From: Chrysogorgia sp. JL179-B06
Lineage: Eukaryota; Cnidaria; Anthozoa; Scleralcyonacea; Chrysogorgiidae
Direction: 5' to 3'
DNA length: 64,000 nucleotides
Assembly (NCBI GenBank): GCA_035772405.1
Contig: JAYKKM010000011.1
Span: 512,501-576,500 of the forward strand
The notes under the pieces: model-generated
Told to the model about the DNA's origin: nothing
Database searches by the model: none
What the model saw: the letters and a program-made list of their open reading frames with translations, nothing else
Program-made: the position numbers and the translations under genes
Shown: positions 1 to 10,693 of the stretch, in pieces
How the letters are laid out: each line of letters opens with the position of its first letter
How positions within the stretch are numbered: position 1 is the stretch's first letter

Positions 1-346
1 CTTTAGAGGCAATTTCTGGGTCAAATAAATTGTATCCTGCACCTTGAATATCCACCACCATAACCTGTTTTTTTTACTTTAAATAGGAAAAATGTGATAA
101 GCATTCTGCTTTTTGCACCAATTCATCTTCTTGGTCCTCACAAACACATCCATCATTGTTAATAGATTTTGTGAAAGTGCCATCCACAAATTCTTCCACA
201 CGTACACACTCCTCACTTGCCATTTTTCCCAAATAAATAGTGCTGTAGTTAAGAGTTGGACCAAATGTTTCAGGGCAGGCATCTTCTTCAACTTGTTTAG
301 TGATATTTTGTGTAAAATTTTGAGCCAGATGGTGCATTTGTATGAC
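1..346 (-). pseudogene. Alpha-kinase domain, C-terminal exon, with in-frame stop
   Basis: This exon continues the atypical alpha-kinase domain (eEF2K / vwkA / myosin heavy chain kinase family). The frame reads through the family motifs QMHHLAQNF, VEEFVDGTF and, nearest the window edge, VVDIQGAGY with FDPEIAS. The DIQG segment carries catalytic-site residues in this family. An acceptor (TTATAG before GTC) sits at 347-348, so the exon starts at 346 in phase 0 and joins cleanly to the exon ending at 3558. A TAA at 74-76 lies in frame between HFSYLK and the VVDIQG segment, next to a run of A. No intron of plausible size fits there, because only 13 bp would be removed. The copy is therefore probably a pseudogene, unless the stop is a sequence error. 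The gene continues beyond base 1. Family assignment is confident; functional status is not. Confidence 0.8.
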
Positions 347-372
347 CTATAAGAATATTAATACTTGTAATA

Positions 373-2332
373 TTAACAATTATTTATTAAAGGCATATCG
401 TCTGGTGGCTCAATGCTCAGCTCTATACATTCATTGTGTCCTCCAGTCCCAACAGGAACTGGTGAAGTATTCACAAATTCCTTTCTCCAGGACTCCCGGT
501 CTCGCATTGCAGTCAGTAATTCACTGCCTGATAAGCCTGTGTCCTTCTCGAGAAGATCTTTGATGGTGACATAAGGACGACCAACACGCCGTTTTGCATC
601 ATCCGGAGACCAGATCAAAAGTCTACTTGCAGGGTCATCATGACGAAAAACATGTCCTGCAAGAGCTAGGCGGCGACGTTTCACCACTTCGGAGATGCGA
701 GGAAGCCTTCCATAGAGAACCTGATTAGTTAAGTGGTCTCTCCAAGAGATGTCATAGACTATATGCAACATTCTGGTGTATGTACCATCTAATTTCTTTG
801 ATCGTGCGACATTTAATGACCATGCTTCTGAACCATAGAGAAGTATTGTTTCAACTGAAGCTTTAAATACTTCAGTTTTAGTTTCTCTCTTAATTGGTGC
901 TTTCCATACTTTCTGTAGAGAGTGAATAGAGCTCCAGGCTAGACCAATTCGAATTTTCATATCATATTCTGAATCTGTATAGCTGCGAAGGTACTTGAAA
1001 TCCGTCACACATTCGATAGGTGAACCATCAAAAGAACAAAGCTGTTCATCTGTGGAAGGATTCAAGTGCATATACTTGGTCTTGGTGACATTTAAGAAGA
1101 GGCCGATACCCTGACATGATTTCTCAACACGATAAAGGAGATCTTGTGCTGTGGCAATGGTATCTTCTAAAAGAGCTATATCATCAGCGTAGTCTAGGTC
1201 TGCTAGAACTTCTGCAGGAAAGTGTCGGTTGCATCGTCTTTTCAGGGTCAAGCCATCTGAGTCAGAAATCGAAGAGCGAAGAGCATAATCCAAGCAGATG
1301 ACAAATAAGAAGGGGGCAAGAGGGTCTCCTTGGAGAACTCCTGTGTCAATCGAAAACGTATTTGTTTCACCTTCAGGTGTTATTACTAGTGCTGATGTAT
1401 CTTCATACATAACTTTAATGGCATCAACTACTTCAAGAGGAATACCATATGCATTTAGGATCTGAAACATTTTTCCACGGTCAATCGAGTCGAAAGCCTT
1501 TCGAAAGTCAATGAATTTCGACAATTCGATGGAGGGTAAGGATGTGAGAAGATGTAGATTTTCCTTGTCTAAATCCATTCTGGTTGGGACGAAGTACTTT
1601 ATCAATTACTGGGCGAATCCTGTTAAGAAGGCAACGATAACTCTTTGAGGCAACTTGGGTTAAGGAGATACCCCTATAGTTGTCAGTTTTCTTCAAGTCA
1701 CCTTTCTTTGGGATTGGTGTTAAGCCTGAAATTCCCCACTCTTTAGGTCGATTGCCGTTGTAAGTGGCATTGCAGAATTTAAGCAGGCTCTTTTTCATCT
1801 TCTTCAACTTCCAGAACTCTGCAGGAAGACCATCAAGACCAGGTGCTTTTCCGTTTTTCATCTGTCTAACTGAAGCATCACCTTCAGCTTGAGAAAAGTC
1901 ATCACATTTGATAGATGTGAATGTGTCAAAGATTTTCTCTATGTTGACTTCATCTTCAATTCGCTCATCTGGATCTGCATTCAAAAGATTCTTAAAATGG
2001 TTCTCCCAAGTTTTCAGCCTATCCTCACCTTCAACAAAGATTGTGCACCGTGTTCGCTTCCCACCAAGTTCTTTTACAAGGTTCCAGGCGTTCTTTATGG
2101 CAGATGGAGTTGCTGCACCATTCTCAAAGGAGAGTAGGGTATTGTTGATGCGCTGGTCTTCACAATGATCAAAAGTTTCCCGTAAGTTGTTCTGGGTAGC
2201 TTGAATGTTTGAGGCGGAGGCTCGCAGGGTGGCTTTACGAGCAGATATTACTTGATCAATGTCAGCGGTTTTGGGAGCAGGACGAGGCTTAGCTGGTAAT
2301 AGCTCCGTACCTGTTTGGTTAGCTATAACCAC
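373..2332 (-). pseudogene. LINE reverse transcriptase (RTE-like), frameshifted
   Basis: Two overlapping frames together cover the RT. The first (2332 to 1508) carries GKAPGLDGLPAEFWK, TPIPKKGDLK, NYRGISL and the NGFRQGKSTSSH finger motifs. The second (1605 to 373) carries FRKAFDSIDR (first catalytic Asp), GVLQGDPLAPFLF and the catalytic YADD box (LDYADDIALLED), then the thumb and a long C-terminal region. The frames swap near 1515, just before the first catalytic motif, so the protein cannot be made from one frame. All core RT motifs are otherwise recognisable, which suggests moderately recent death. It would have primed cDNA synthesis at the target site in the LINE life cycle. Confidence 0.85.
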
Positions 2333-2484
2333 GAATTCAGTGTATCCCTTTTTGACAGGAGGTAAATTCTCAAAGCGGGAAGCGATGGTGTCATCGATAC
2401 GTGTTGCTAAATCCAGATCGTAGGACAGGGCACGCCAGAAGAGCTTCTTTTTGAGTGATGTTTTTGGTCATCTGACACTAAGCT

Positions 2485-3000
2485 TTACATTGGCAGTAAC
2501 AATACGATGGTCGCTACCAACTGGGTTTGATGTGGAGAAAGCTTGACAGTCATGAACACTATTGCGCCACCTTTTTCGAAATAGACAAAAGTCAATTTGT
2601 GATAAAAAGCCTTTGGGAGATCTACGAGTCCAAACTTTCCCAACGACTTCTGGAAGGAGGTATTACCAATAATAAGATTGTGTTGTTCAGTAAACTCATT
2701 AAGAAGAAGGCCATTTCTATTCGATGTACTGTGGAGAGAGAATCGTTTGGTAATCTGAGCATTCATATCACCACCAATAAATAGCATATTGTGGAGTGGG
2801 ATGTCCTCGATCACATCACTAAGCTTCTTATAGAAAGTGACAACTTCTTCCTCCGGTCTTGAGTTGTGTGGCGAGTCCCTGAAGGTTGCTACAATAATGC
2901 GTTCATTCACCTTTTTGACAGAGATGAGTGATGGCAGCAATTTAGATTTAATAGCAATGCCAACTCCTCGAACAGATGCACCACAATTATTTCTTTCGGC
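2485..3000 (-). pseudogene. LINE APE-type endonuclease, N-terminally truncated
   Basis: The minus frame shows the apurinic endonuclease fold used by RTE, CR1 and L1 elements: VRGVGIAIKS and VKKVNERIIVATF, then the metal-binding FIGGDMNAQ box, and further NRNGLLLNEF. The frame is lost near 2565. The neighbouring frame carries the expected SDHR motif close to 2510, so a frameshift separates the two halves. The first third of the domain is missing because the element ends at 3000. It would have nicked target DNA. Confidence 0.7.
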
Positions 3001-3002
3001 TT

Positions 3003-3168
3003 AGACAAAAGCACCAAACTTTGCACCAAAAAGCACCAAACTTTGCACAATTGAAGGTTATGTTATGTTAATCAAAACTATGATTGGTTCCTAGACTTCA
3101 GGATTCCCTGCAATTAAAGTTGCTCTATTACCACACCTACATTCATGCAAAGTTTTGCACTTTTGTCC
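3003..3168. mobile_element. Small inverted-repeat element (MITE-like)
   Basis: Arms at 3003-3025 and 3146-3168 are imperfect inverted complements, built on GACAAAAGyrCmAAACTTTGCA. A partial copy of the left arm repeats at 3034-3048. The 120-bp centre has no coding potential. It sits exactly where the RTE LINE loses its 5' end, so it may have inserted there. No clear target duplication was found. The superfamily is undetermined. Confidence 0.5.
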
Positions 3169-3557
3169 ATTATGTATAGATCTTTCCAAACTTTCGCACT
3201 AAGCCACCAGACTAATAGTCAGTGATTGACGGATAAGGTTTACCAAGCCAAATTCAACATGAATATTCACACTAATCACTGAGACTTATGTAATTAAATA
3301 TTTTAGTATTTTTACACACACAAACTTATGGAAACCATTTTAGAATTTGGTTATGTATGTAAATAAATAAATAACTAAGTTATGATATAAATAAATAATG
3401 TGATGTATGAATTATATTTTGATTAACTGATCACTAGAAGCATTTTATATACAGAGTGTCAGAGGGTTATGCAAATCTATTTGCAAGCATATGTCCCCAA
3501 TAAACACATATAGTTATGAACTATAACTATTATATAAGTTAATGTGTAATTGCAAAC

Positions 3558-4441
3558 CTTTTTGGTTTGATTATCCACAGATTCATTGATTTTCTCAATC
3601 TCTTCAAGTGCTTCTGGCTTGTACCTTTTGATTACCCATGTAGCATGCGAAAACTCGTTTGTGACAGTTGTTGCTCTATACGCCTTCCTGAAACCACCTT
3701 CACCAAGAACGTCGGGATCGATTGTGAACTCTACTGGCACTGGAACAGTTGACCAAGTAAGCGACTCGAAGTGGAAGGAAAACAAGTTAACCAATGTCGT
3801 TTTGGGTTGCACCAGTCTTCCAAGTTGTAAGATTGTCGATACTGACAAACGTTTAGGTGCAACCTTGGGTTTTTTATTCAGTCTCGGTGGAGGGCTACGC
3901 TTCTGGTAAACTTCTGCCTTATACTCATGCTAGGACAGCTTTCTATTTTAGTGTCCTCCAATACTTCAACATCAGATTCGGGGATGAAACGAATATGTAT
4001 AAGTTTCAAGTTAGGAATTTGTTTAACAGTTCTGCACGATGGACCTTGGTCACCCGCGAGAATGTCACAGACCATACCTACTTCAATACTACCTTTAAAA
4101 TGTGCGGTACATGCCTTTTTGATGTTTTCTACCGTCATGTCAATATTGGCAAAATCGACAAAGTTTGTTGGGCCTACTCGACTATATTTTTGCGCCTTCC
4201 CATGAACTTCGGAGCTCAGGCGCTGAACTATTAATTCACCTCTTTCGTTTTCTTGGCCATTACCTTTCGTTGGCTTTGTCGCTTTCTTTGCTGTATGCTT
4301 GTCTTTCATCTTTTCTTGAAATTTTCTCCATGTGTTTTGTTTGTCAGCCATGTTGAAATTCACAACCAAAACTCGCACTAAAACGGATCTGTCAGAGAGA
4401 CAACATGGCTCGCATCTTGGTCTATGGCGCTTCTGGGCCAT
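3558..4441 (-). pseudogene. Alpha-kinase gene, N-terminal exons
   Basis: Two frames are used. Residues from 4441 to 3878 form a basic N-terminal region. The natural start could be the internal Met at 4351 (MADKQNTWRKF), because the upstream part overlaps a 19-bp repeat. A second frame, open from about 3937 and clear from 3913, gives VPVEFTIDPDVLGEGGFRKA and then WVIKRYKPEALEEI. The Lys in WVIKRY is the ATP-contacting Lys of alpha-kinases. A donor (AAG then GTTTGC) at 3557-3556 ends the exon in phase 0, matching the acceptor at 347. No convincing donor and acceptor join the two frames near 3900, so either a frameshift or an unseen intron lies there. Together with the in-frame stop at 74-76, this suggests a decayed member of an alpha-kinase family. 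The N-terminal region matches nothing I recognise. Confidence 0.7.
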
Positions 4442-4625
4442 TTTTTATTTAGCTTTGATTGAATTGATTGAATTTGATTGATTGAATTTAGCTTTGATTT
4501 GAATTGTTTTTATTATATTTTGAAATATTTTTAAATTTTGCTTTGTTTTTATTTTAACTATGATAATCAAAATAAAATAATTATCAACAAAATAAGCGAA
4601 AAAATGCTATGGCGCTTCTGGGCCA
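4422..4625. repeat. 19-bp direct repeat flanking a 166-bp AT-rich segment
   Basis: CTATGGCGCTTCTGGGCCA occurs at 4422-4440 and again at 4607-4625, with no mismatch. The 166 bp between them are AT-rich and repetitive (TTGATTGAATT units). A long perfect direct repeat like this is what a LINE-mobilised insertion leaves as a target duplication, so the segment could be a retroposed piece. The left copy overlaps the first codons of the alpha-kinase reading frame. Confidence 0.6.
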
Positions 4626-4626
4626 C

Positions 4627-5177
4627 CATAGAGTTCTTCATCGGAGGATGAGATAGATGAAAGTGAAACACCTAAACCAGTTGGTAAGAATACATTGTAT
4701 ATATTATATAACATAGATATACGTATATGTATACACGTATGTATACACGTATGTATACACGTATACACCTACCTACCTATACCCCTACCTCTATACCCCT
4801 ACCTATACCATACCTACAGTATACCCCTACCTACACCCCTACCTCTACCTATACCCGAACCCATACATGTACATTTACATACACACATACCGGTACACAC
4901 ACACATTTTGAGAACTTGCTATTGTTCTTTTTAGTTCCTAAGGTTGGGGTTAAGAGACGTAGGGCCAGTAGGTTGACTGCCATGGAAATGTTGGAAAATA
5001 AGTATAAAAGAAAAGCAGAACTTAAAGAAAAGGAAATAGAACAGCGCAAATTGGAACTTGAACTTCAGAAGAAAAAAATATGAAGACGATGCTGAAGAGC
5101 GCAAAGAGAGGCTTAAATTAGAGTTTGAAGAAAGAAGGGCTTTTCTCATGCTACTAAAAGATAAATGTTTGATGTGA
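4627..5177 (+). pseudogene. Myb/SANT-like Harbinger accessory protein, C-terminal coiled coil
   Basis: A short acidic exon (SSSEDEIDESETPKPV) ends at a GTAAG donor near 4684. An acceptor TTTTTAG before TTCCTAAGG near 4934 restores the frame in phase 1, giving VPKVGVKRRR and a Lys/Glu-rich helix (KRKAELKEKEIEQRKLELEL). A one-base shift near 5080 leads into the natural tail (RKERLKLEFEERRAFLMLL). This layout is typical of the Myb-like protein that accompanies PIF/Harbinger transposases. The DNA-binding N-terminus is missing and a stop lies just upstream at about 4627, so the copy is broken. The transposase is encoded convergently next door, as in intact Harbinger elements. Confidence 0.6.
4690..4910. 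repeat. Low-complexity TACACGTATG / TACCTATACCCC tract
   Basis: Tandem TATACACG-type units pass into CCTACCTATACCCC units and then CA-rich units. The tract lies inside the intron of the Myb-like gene. Reading frames here are repeat artefacts. Confidence 0.85.
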
Positions 5178-5271
5178 CTGCCATGCAAACATGTTACTGT
5201 ATTTGATATACATTGTTGGTTATATTGTTCTGCATTTTCTTGCAAAAGTTGTATTTATTTTTCTTAATGAA

Positions 5272-6635
5272 CAGAATTATTTTCAGTTTCCAGTGAGGGT
5301 GGATCCAACTGAAAATATGAACCTGTGAGTGACCCATACAGACATGTATGACAGTTAATAAGAAGAGATCCTACTAAATAATATTTCCCAACAGGCTGTA
5401 AAATAACTTTAAAATTTTTTCGAAAATCTAAATATGCAAAATACTGACATATTTTTCCAAAACCCCATTCTACACTTATTCTGACTTTACTCATTTCTTT
5501 GTTGAATAGGTGTTCATTAGGGGTAAGATTAGCTCCACGGTAAGGGGCGATTATATTGCGATTTAATCCATATGCAGGATCTCCATATAGAATGTAAGGA
5601 TCCCCATTAGGTTTAACTAGATGTTGAAGCTGGGTAATAAACCACTGACACCTAACATGAATGCATCATGTCTTCTTCCTTCCAACGATCCAAACATATT
5701 GGCTATGAGACCATTTGAAACTTCCACAGACTACAAAAGAAAATTGCAACTAAATTTGAGAGATATTCTAAAGATATAAAATTATAGAATCACTTCTACC
5801 TGAAATTTTAAACAATGTATTCTCTTGTGTCCACTGAACATGATCCTTTGATTACATATAGGCCGTGCAATCCGAATAGCAGTACCGTCAATGAACCCAA
5901 AGCATTGATCAAGGGGGGGCCCTTAGCATGTATTGCTTGAGAAAAAAGTTCTGGGTCAAGCCATACCAAATCTAGAGTGTTTAACAGGTGGTGAAATCAG
6001 TTATAGATGTCATCTATTATCTGAAAATAATAAAAATTATTACCAAATTACTTTTATTAAAAGTTACCAATGGCGTGAGTTGGAAATCTCATCATGTTAA
6101 AAATCATACTAAGCTCAGCCTCTGCTCTTCCAAAAATATGAACAAGATCACAGCATCTATTTGGGTACGTTAATCTACGTAGCATGATCATTAATGCTTC
6201 CATTCCGGTTGCTCCTTGCTTACAGGTATAAGTTGCTGCGAGTTGTAAAACATTGAGTAGACGGTCCATATCTCTTTTTTGAAACCTATTGTGCGACAAA
6301 AAATACTTTTAAACAAGCAGTTTATAATTTGCTTGTCACCTAGATATAGGAAAACATTCTATTTACCTGAACATTTGTTCACATTCCAGATCACTTATAT
6401 CTGTAAGGTTTACTCGATTTCCTATCTGCCGTTTAGGTGCAAATGCAATTTCACAAAAAAGGAAATCAAAGTCATTTTCGCTGTCGCTACTGGAGGAATC
6501 GCCACTATCCGAATCGTACACGATTACTTCCATGAGATCTCTAAAGTCTTGCCTTATAATAAAATTAAACATGGAAAACTGACACACATACAAATGTTTA
6601 ATACTGAAATGAAGCAGCCAACTTACGCCAGCCAA
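5272..6635 (-). pseudogene. PIF/Harbinger transposase (HARBI1-like), broken
   Basis: On the minus strand, exon 1 (6635-6367) encodes an acidic N-terminus ending DISDLECEQMF. An 81-bp GT-AG intron (6366-6286) joins it to FQKRDMDRLL and GMEALMIMLRRLTYPNR, the helix-turn-helix typical of HARBI1-like proteins. A further exon begins near 6020 and carries FGFIDGTAIRIARP (a catalytic Asp region), then EGRRHDAFML. The last part carries YGDPAYGL, MSKVRISVEWGFGK and a C-terminal tail near 5272. A TGA at about 5997 and a frameshift near 5620-5660 disrupt it. These transposases cut 3-bp TWA targets. The element ends were not clearly identified, and no intact catalytic set remains in one frame. Confidence 0.8.
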
Positions 6636-6669
6636 CTTACCTTCTTGATGCAGCCATTTTGTTTTTTTA

Positions 6670-6830
6670 ATTTGAGGTTTGCGGTAAATTAATCAAACGC
6701 CAATCTTAATGTCCCTATTACGATTAACGTCAAACCGCTAACCTCGAACCGTGGTTTGCGGTTTGAGGTAAATAGGATAAACGCCAATCTTAATGTCCCT
6801 ATTATGCATGGCATGTACCTCGGCATGTAC
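6670..6830. repeat. Duplicated inverted-type terminal segment near the Harbinger element
   Basis: AACGCCAATCTTAATGTCCC is present twice, at about 6696 and 6780. Between the copies lies an inverted arrangement of the AAACCGC/GCGGTTT type. This could be the terminal or subterminal part of the Harbinger element or of a related MITE. The matching other end was not located. Confidence 0.4.
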
Positions 6831-6859
6831 GTTGACCGAAGGCTGGACCACGACAAAAA

Positions 6860-7580
6860 CCATTAATTTTTTTGTTTTGCCTAAAATTTTCATTCGGTTC
6901 TGCCTTCTGGGATCGTGCTTTTCGCCCTTTCGAGTTTCATTTGTCAGAATTATTTCGCAAGTCTTCTAACTATTGACGATTGTGCTTTGTTTACGCGAAA
7001 TGCTTTTGCTGTCGTAAAAGACGAGTACCAGGTTCAGTTTAGACCTTTATTTGCACCTTATTTACAGTAAACGTTTGAACATTGAACAAGAATATTAACC
7101 TTTCATTTATATTTGAAATATGCATTCGATTTTTTTTGTTTATATCAGAATGCTGTTGCGAGTCTGTCATATGCTTTGGCGAGTCTTTCATTGTGCTGCT
7201 GTATTAACTAAAACAAGACACATTCTACAATGTTCGTGTAACTAAACAGAACAGCAAAAAGTAGAAGATTATAAGTTTTCAACACCAAAAAACATGGGGG
7301 GAGGCCAAATTTCCTAGGAAATATGGCCAGGGGGGCATTTTTTTTTGGGGGGGGCAAATTTCCTGGGACACCGGAACATTGTTCACCAATGCTGGTTTAA
7401 GTAATCCTGCCGTACAAATCCAAGCTTTATTTTCTTTAATATATTTTGATACGCACAAGCGCTACGGTCACTCTTCGTCTTTTCGTGCTGCGATCATTGT
7501 GTCGATTATAATTCCATTTGTAAGACCGTCTGTCATTTCAAAAGTCAGATTGTAACCCATTGTGACCTATCTAAAAGCAT
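6860..7580. other. Non-coding stretch with G-rich segment
   Basis: No coding frame with recognisable similarity is seen. At 7294-7375 there are G runs and two copies of CAAATTTCCTrGGA, which look like a degenerate DNA-transposon end. Confidence 0.5.
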
Positions 7581-7585
7581 AAGAG

Positions 7586-7858
7586 ATGTCAAGCAATGCT
7601 AATGGTGATGCAGCTGCAATTCAAAGAAGCCAAATTCATGACCAAGTCTTGGTTCTCCTTGAAGAGGTGGTGCAAGCTAACCGACAGCTCAACGTTCAGA
7701 ACCAATCATTGCAAGAAGATATTAAGAAGCGCGATACAGAAAATAAACCGGCATTAGAGAAGCTGGAACGAAAACTTGATGCGGTCGGTTCCTCAAGCGA
7801 AAATGGATCTTTGAACAAAAAGCGAGTTCGTGTGCCAGCGCAATGTCGGGTTTTATAA
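7586..7858 (+). CDS. Small coiled-coil ORF, unknown function
   Basis: The ATG at 7586 opens a 90-residue frame with no stop. Residues about 20-70 form a heptad-like helix (LVLLEEVVQANRQL and following), and the end is basic (KKRVRVPAQC). It might be the first exon of a longer gene, since the sequence after the basic tail becomes AT-rich and a GT lies at CGGGTTTT near 7850. I recognise no family. It is more compositionally balanced than the surrounding AT-rich DNA, which favours real coding origin. Confidence 0.4.
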   Translation: MSSNANGDAAAIQRSQIHDQVLVLLEEVVQANRQLNVQNQSLQEDIKKRDTENKPALEKLERKLDAVGSSSENGSLNKKRVRVPAQCRVL

Positions 7859-7859
7859 T

Positions 7860-8820
7860 TTTGATATTTTTTTCTTTTCCAACCTGGATTTGTAGTGGAA
7901 GTATATTTTATCAATAATACCCAGATACATGTGCTTGTTCGTCTTCAACTATTAAACCATCTTGTCTTGTTGTGCATATAATTTGCGTATTTAGAAAGTC
8001 ATGGCTGATAGCGATCCCACCGATTGTAAGAATTTGTTAGTCTGCATGAGATACAGCAGCCCAACCGACTGACCGCCATCTTTTTTCATATATAATATTT
8101 TTTCTATGGTGCTTCTGATAGCTGCCATTCAAATAAATTGCAACGTTTTATTTAAACACGCTGAAAACTGAAGACCATGGTGCTTCTCTTAACAGTTGGG
8201 TGTCATGCATATTGCAACGCATGGTAATTTTAAACTCTAAACAGCTGCTTTTTCTGTGCCACGTCCTTCTTCAGGTCAGATCTTTGACGTCATAGCCTGC
8301 ATGGTGGCTCTCGAAGCTGGGGCTGTAGCCTGTACAGACTTACACAGTAATACTGTATATATTTTTTAGAGAATTACGAAGCAAGTGTACAGACGTTTGT
8401 GCCAATTGGACAATTTTGATGGGTTCCAAGCAGCTGTTATCAATTTTCATTTTTTAACCCTGACTTTACATCATTATTTATTTGTTAACATTTGTCTTTT
8501 ACTCCGACTGATTTTCATTTTGGCTCTATTTTTTGGTTATCACTTATAAGTTATAACATGTGCTTCTACTTTAGTTACCTAATGTATTCATATATGATAT
8601 AGTATCATAGTGTATGTACATTTTCTACAGCCTAACGGCTAACCATTATTTATTAACAAACTAATGTGGTGTACTCACTGATAGAGAAGTTTATGTAATA
8701 TTTAACAGTTTTCTATGACCTGGGATAGTCAACAAGGGTGAATTGTTATAGAATACATTACTGTAGTAATGTGCATAGCCAATGAAAATTGAGGATTTGT
8801 AATAGTAACTTATATATATA
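7860..8820. other. Non-coding stretch
   Basis: AT-rich sequence without a convincing reading frame or repeat. It ends in a short TATATATATA run that borders the first MITE copy. Confidence 0.6.
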
Positions 8821-9274
8821 TTAACTCTTTCCCTACGGGCGCAGTTAAAATGGGTCGTTGATGACCCGCAAAGTCGTCAATCGAAAAACACGGCACACGG
8901 TAACGCAAGATTAAAAATTGAAATTCGACAAGCGCCAGGAACATGAAATCCACGCACACGCCAAGTTTGATTTGATTTCATAAACAACTCTGCGATTGGT
9001 GGCATTTTGAGTTTTCAAGATGCTATGCGGGCGTACAAGATCGCCTTTTCTGGAAAAATGTAAATTTTTCAACCTGATTTATGATAATTAATGCTAATTT
9101 ATATTAACATAATGTGTTTTGTTCGGGAAATTTAAAAGAACAAGTAAAAGCCGGTTTATTGGGCTTCCAGAAAATGTATAGCTTTCGCAACAGTTATGGT
9201 TATTTCAAGAGATATCAATAGAACAACGTGGTCGTTCAATTTTTGATGTTTTTCAGCCGTAGGGAAAGAGTTAA
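8821..9274. mobile_element. piggyBac-like MITE, copy 1
   Basis: The element is flanked by TTAA on both sides and ends in a perfect inverted repeat, CTCTTTCCCTACGG / CCGTAGGGAAAGAG. Its 446-bp body has no reading frame of note. TTAA target sites are the hallmark of piggyBac insertions, so it is probably a non-autonomous derivative mobilised by such a transposase. Kolobok elements also use TTAA and are the alternative. A short internal palindrome, GGGTCGTTGATGACCC, lies near the left end. Copy 2 at 9751 shows no difference on reading. Confidence 0.85.
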
Positions 9275-9750
9275 TAAGCAATAATAGGTAAATTGAAAAT
9301 AATCGAAGAAAAAGCGTGAAAGGAAAAGCAGTTTATTATCTGTTGAATTGAAAATAATCAATGTAAATACAGTTTAACAAAGCAAAAAAATGGTCAGTGA
9401 CAAAAAATGAACCCCCTTCTCTGCTCCCCCTACCCCCCTCAATGAGAGGAATTATGTAAGGGTTACCCGAAGCAGAGTCTCTGCAGAGATCCCACCCGCA
9501 CCGGTCCACCCGCACGGGAGCTCATACTTTTAAATATATACGCAAGCTATCTATACACTACAAAGACAATAGGTTCTGTGCATGTGGGTCAAAATGGTCA
9601 AAATTCACCGTGTTTAGAAATGTAGGAAATAATTCACCAAATTGGCTTAAAATTTGACATGTGTGTTGTTTAGCCGACTTACAACGATGATGACAAATTC
9701 ATGCGAAAATATAAAATTGATCGATGCGAAAAAATATCGGCTATTCTATA
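9275..9750. other. Spacer between the twin MITEs
   Basis: 476 bp without coding potential. It has a small GC-rich island near 9475-9525 with repeated CCACCCGCACsGG units; the rest is AT-rich. Confidence 0.5.
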
Positions 9751-10204
9751 TTAACTCTTTCCCTACGGGCGCAGTTAAAATGGGTCGTTGATGACCCGCA
9801 AAGTCGTCAATCGAAAAACACGGCACACGGTAACGCAAGATTAAAAATTGAAATTCGACAAGCGCCAGGAACATGAAATCCACGCACACGCCAAGTTTGA
9901 TTTGATTTCATAAACAACTCTGCGATTGGTGGCATTTTGAGTTTTCAAGATGCTATGCGGGCGTACAAGATCGCCTTTTCTGGAAAAATGTAAATTTTTC
10001 AACCTGATTTATGATAATTAATGCTAATTTATATTAACATAATGTGTTTTGTTCGGGAAATTTAAAAGAACAAGTAAAAGCCGGTTTATTGGGCTTCCAG
10101 AAAATGTATAGCTTTCGCAACAGTTATGGTTATTTCAAGAGATATCAATAGAACAACGTGGTCGTTCAATTTTTGATGTTTTTCAGCCGTAGGGAAAGAG
10201 TTAA
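9751..10204. mobile_element. piggyBac-like MITE, copy 2
   Basis: This has the same length (454 bp including both TTAA), orientation and, line by line, the same sequence as the copy at 8821. It has the same 14-bp perfect inverted ends. The lack of any difference points to very recent insertion or to recent duplication or gene conversion. Each copy is flanked by unrelated sequence immediately outside TTAA, which favours two separate insertions over one tandem duplication. Confidence 0.85.
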
Positions 10205-10501
10205 ACAAAAAAGCTGAGATAGTGTCAAAATGCCACCATGAAAATAAATTTTATGCGAACAGCCAAAACTGTGGGAAGAAGAAAGGGAAACTCATCAACA
10301 TTCTCTCCCACGACGTTCATACTGTATAAAAGGAATACTCGAATCGTGATATAATTAGTTGCCTGATGATCGTGTAAAGTGTGAAACTCCAAGTAGCGAC
10401 AACAAAGTTTTAAGCTTATACTATATACCGTGCTGTTCTACCGTTTACAGAATTGGGCACTCTTATCCTTAGCCAGCATTTTATCCGAAAATTTGTCTTG
10501 G

Positions 10502-10572
<71 letters not shown>

Positions 10573-10693
10573 ATATGTATATATGTAATATATATGTATA
10601 TATGTATATATGTATGTATGTATATGTATGTATATGTATGTATATGTATGTATGTATATGTATGTATATGTATGTATATGTATGTATATGTAT
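10502..10693. repeat. (TATATG)n / (TATG)n microsatellite
   Basis: About 190 bp of TATATATG, GTATATAT and TATGTATG units. Long apparent reading frames on both strands come only from the repeat. The CR1/L2 LINE begins immediately after it. Confidence 0.95.

Larger units (their letters stand above)
371..3000 (-). mobile_element. RTE-like non-LTR retrotransposon, 5'-truncated, decayed
   Basis: This LINE lies in the alpha-kinase intron in the same orientation. Reading on the minus strand it holds an endonuclease part (about 3000-2560), a linker and a reverse transcriptase (about 2330-373), followed by almost no 3' UTR before the AT-rich end near 371. The RT C-terminal part contains the HVFRHDD, GRPYVTIKDLLEKDTG and MRDRESW region. 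That part and the lack of a long 3' UTR resemble RTE-clade elements, the clade that includes BovB. At least two frameshifts break it, near 2560 and near 1515. The 5' end stops inside the endonuclease at about 3000, against a small inverted-repeat element. Clade assignment rests on recalled similarity, not on a tree. Confidence 0.75.

Noticed and set aside
4695..5083. Tyr/Pro/Thr-rich protein across the TACCTATACCCC tract
   Set aside because: The first part is repeat and intronic; only the coiled-coil end after 4934 is real coding sequence.
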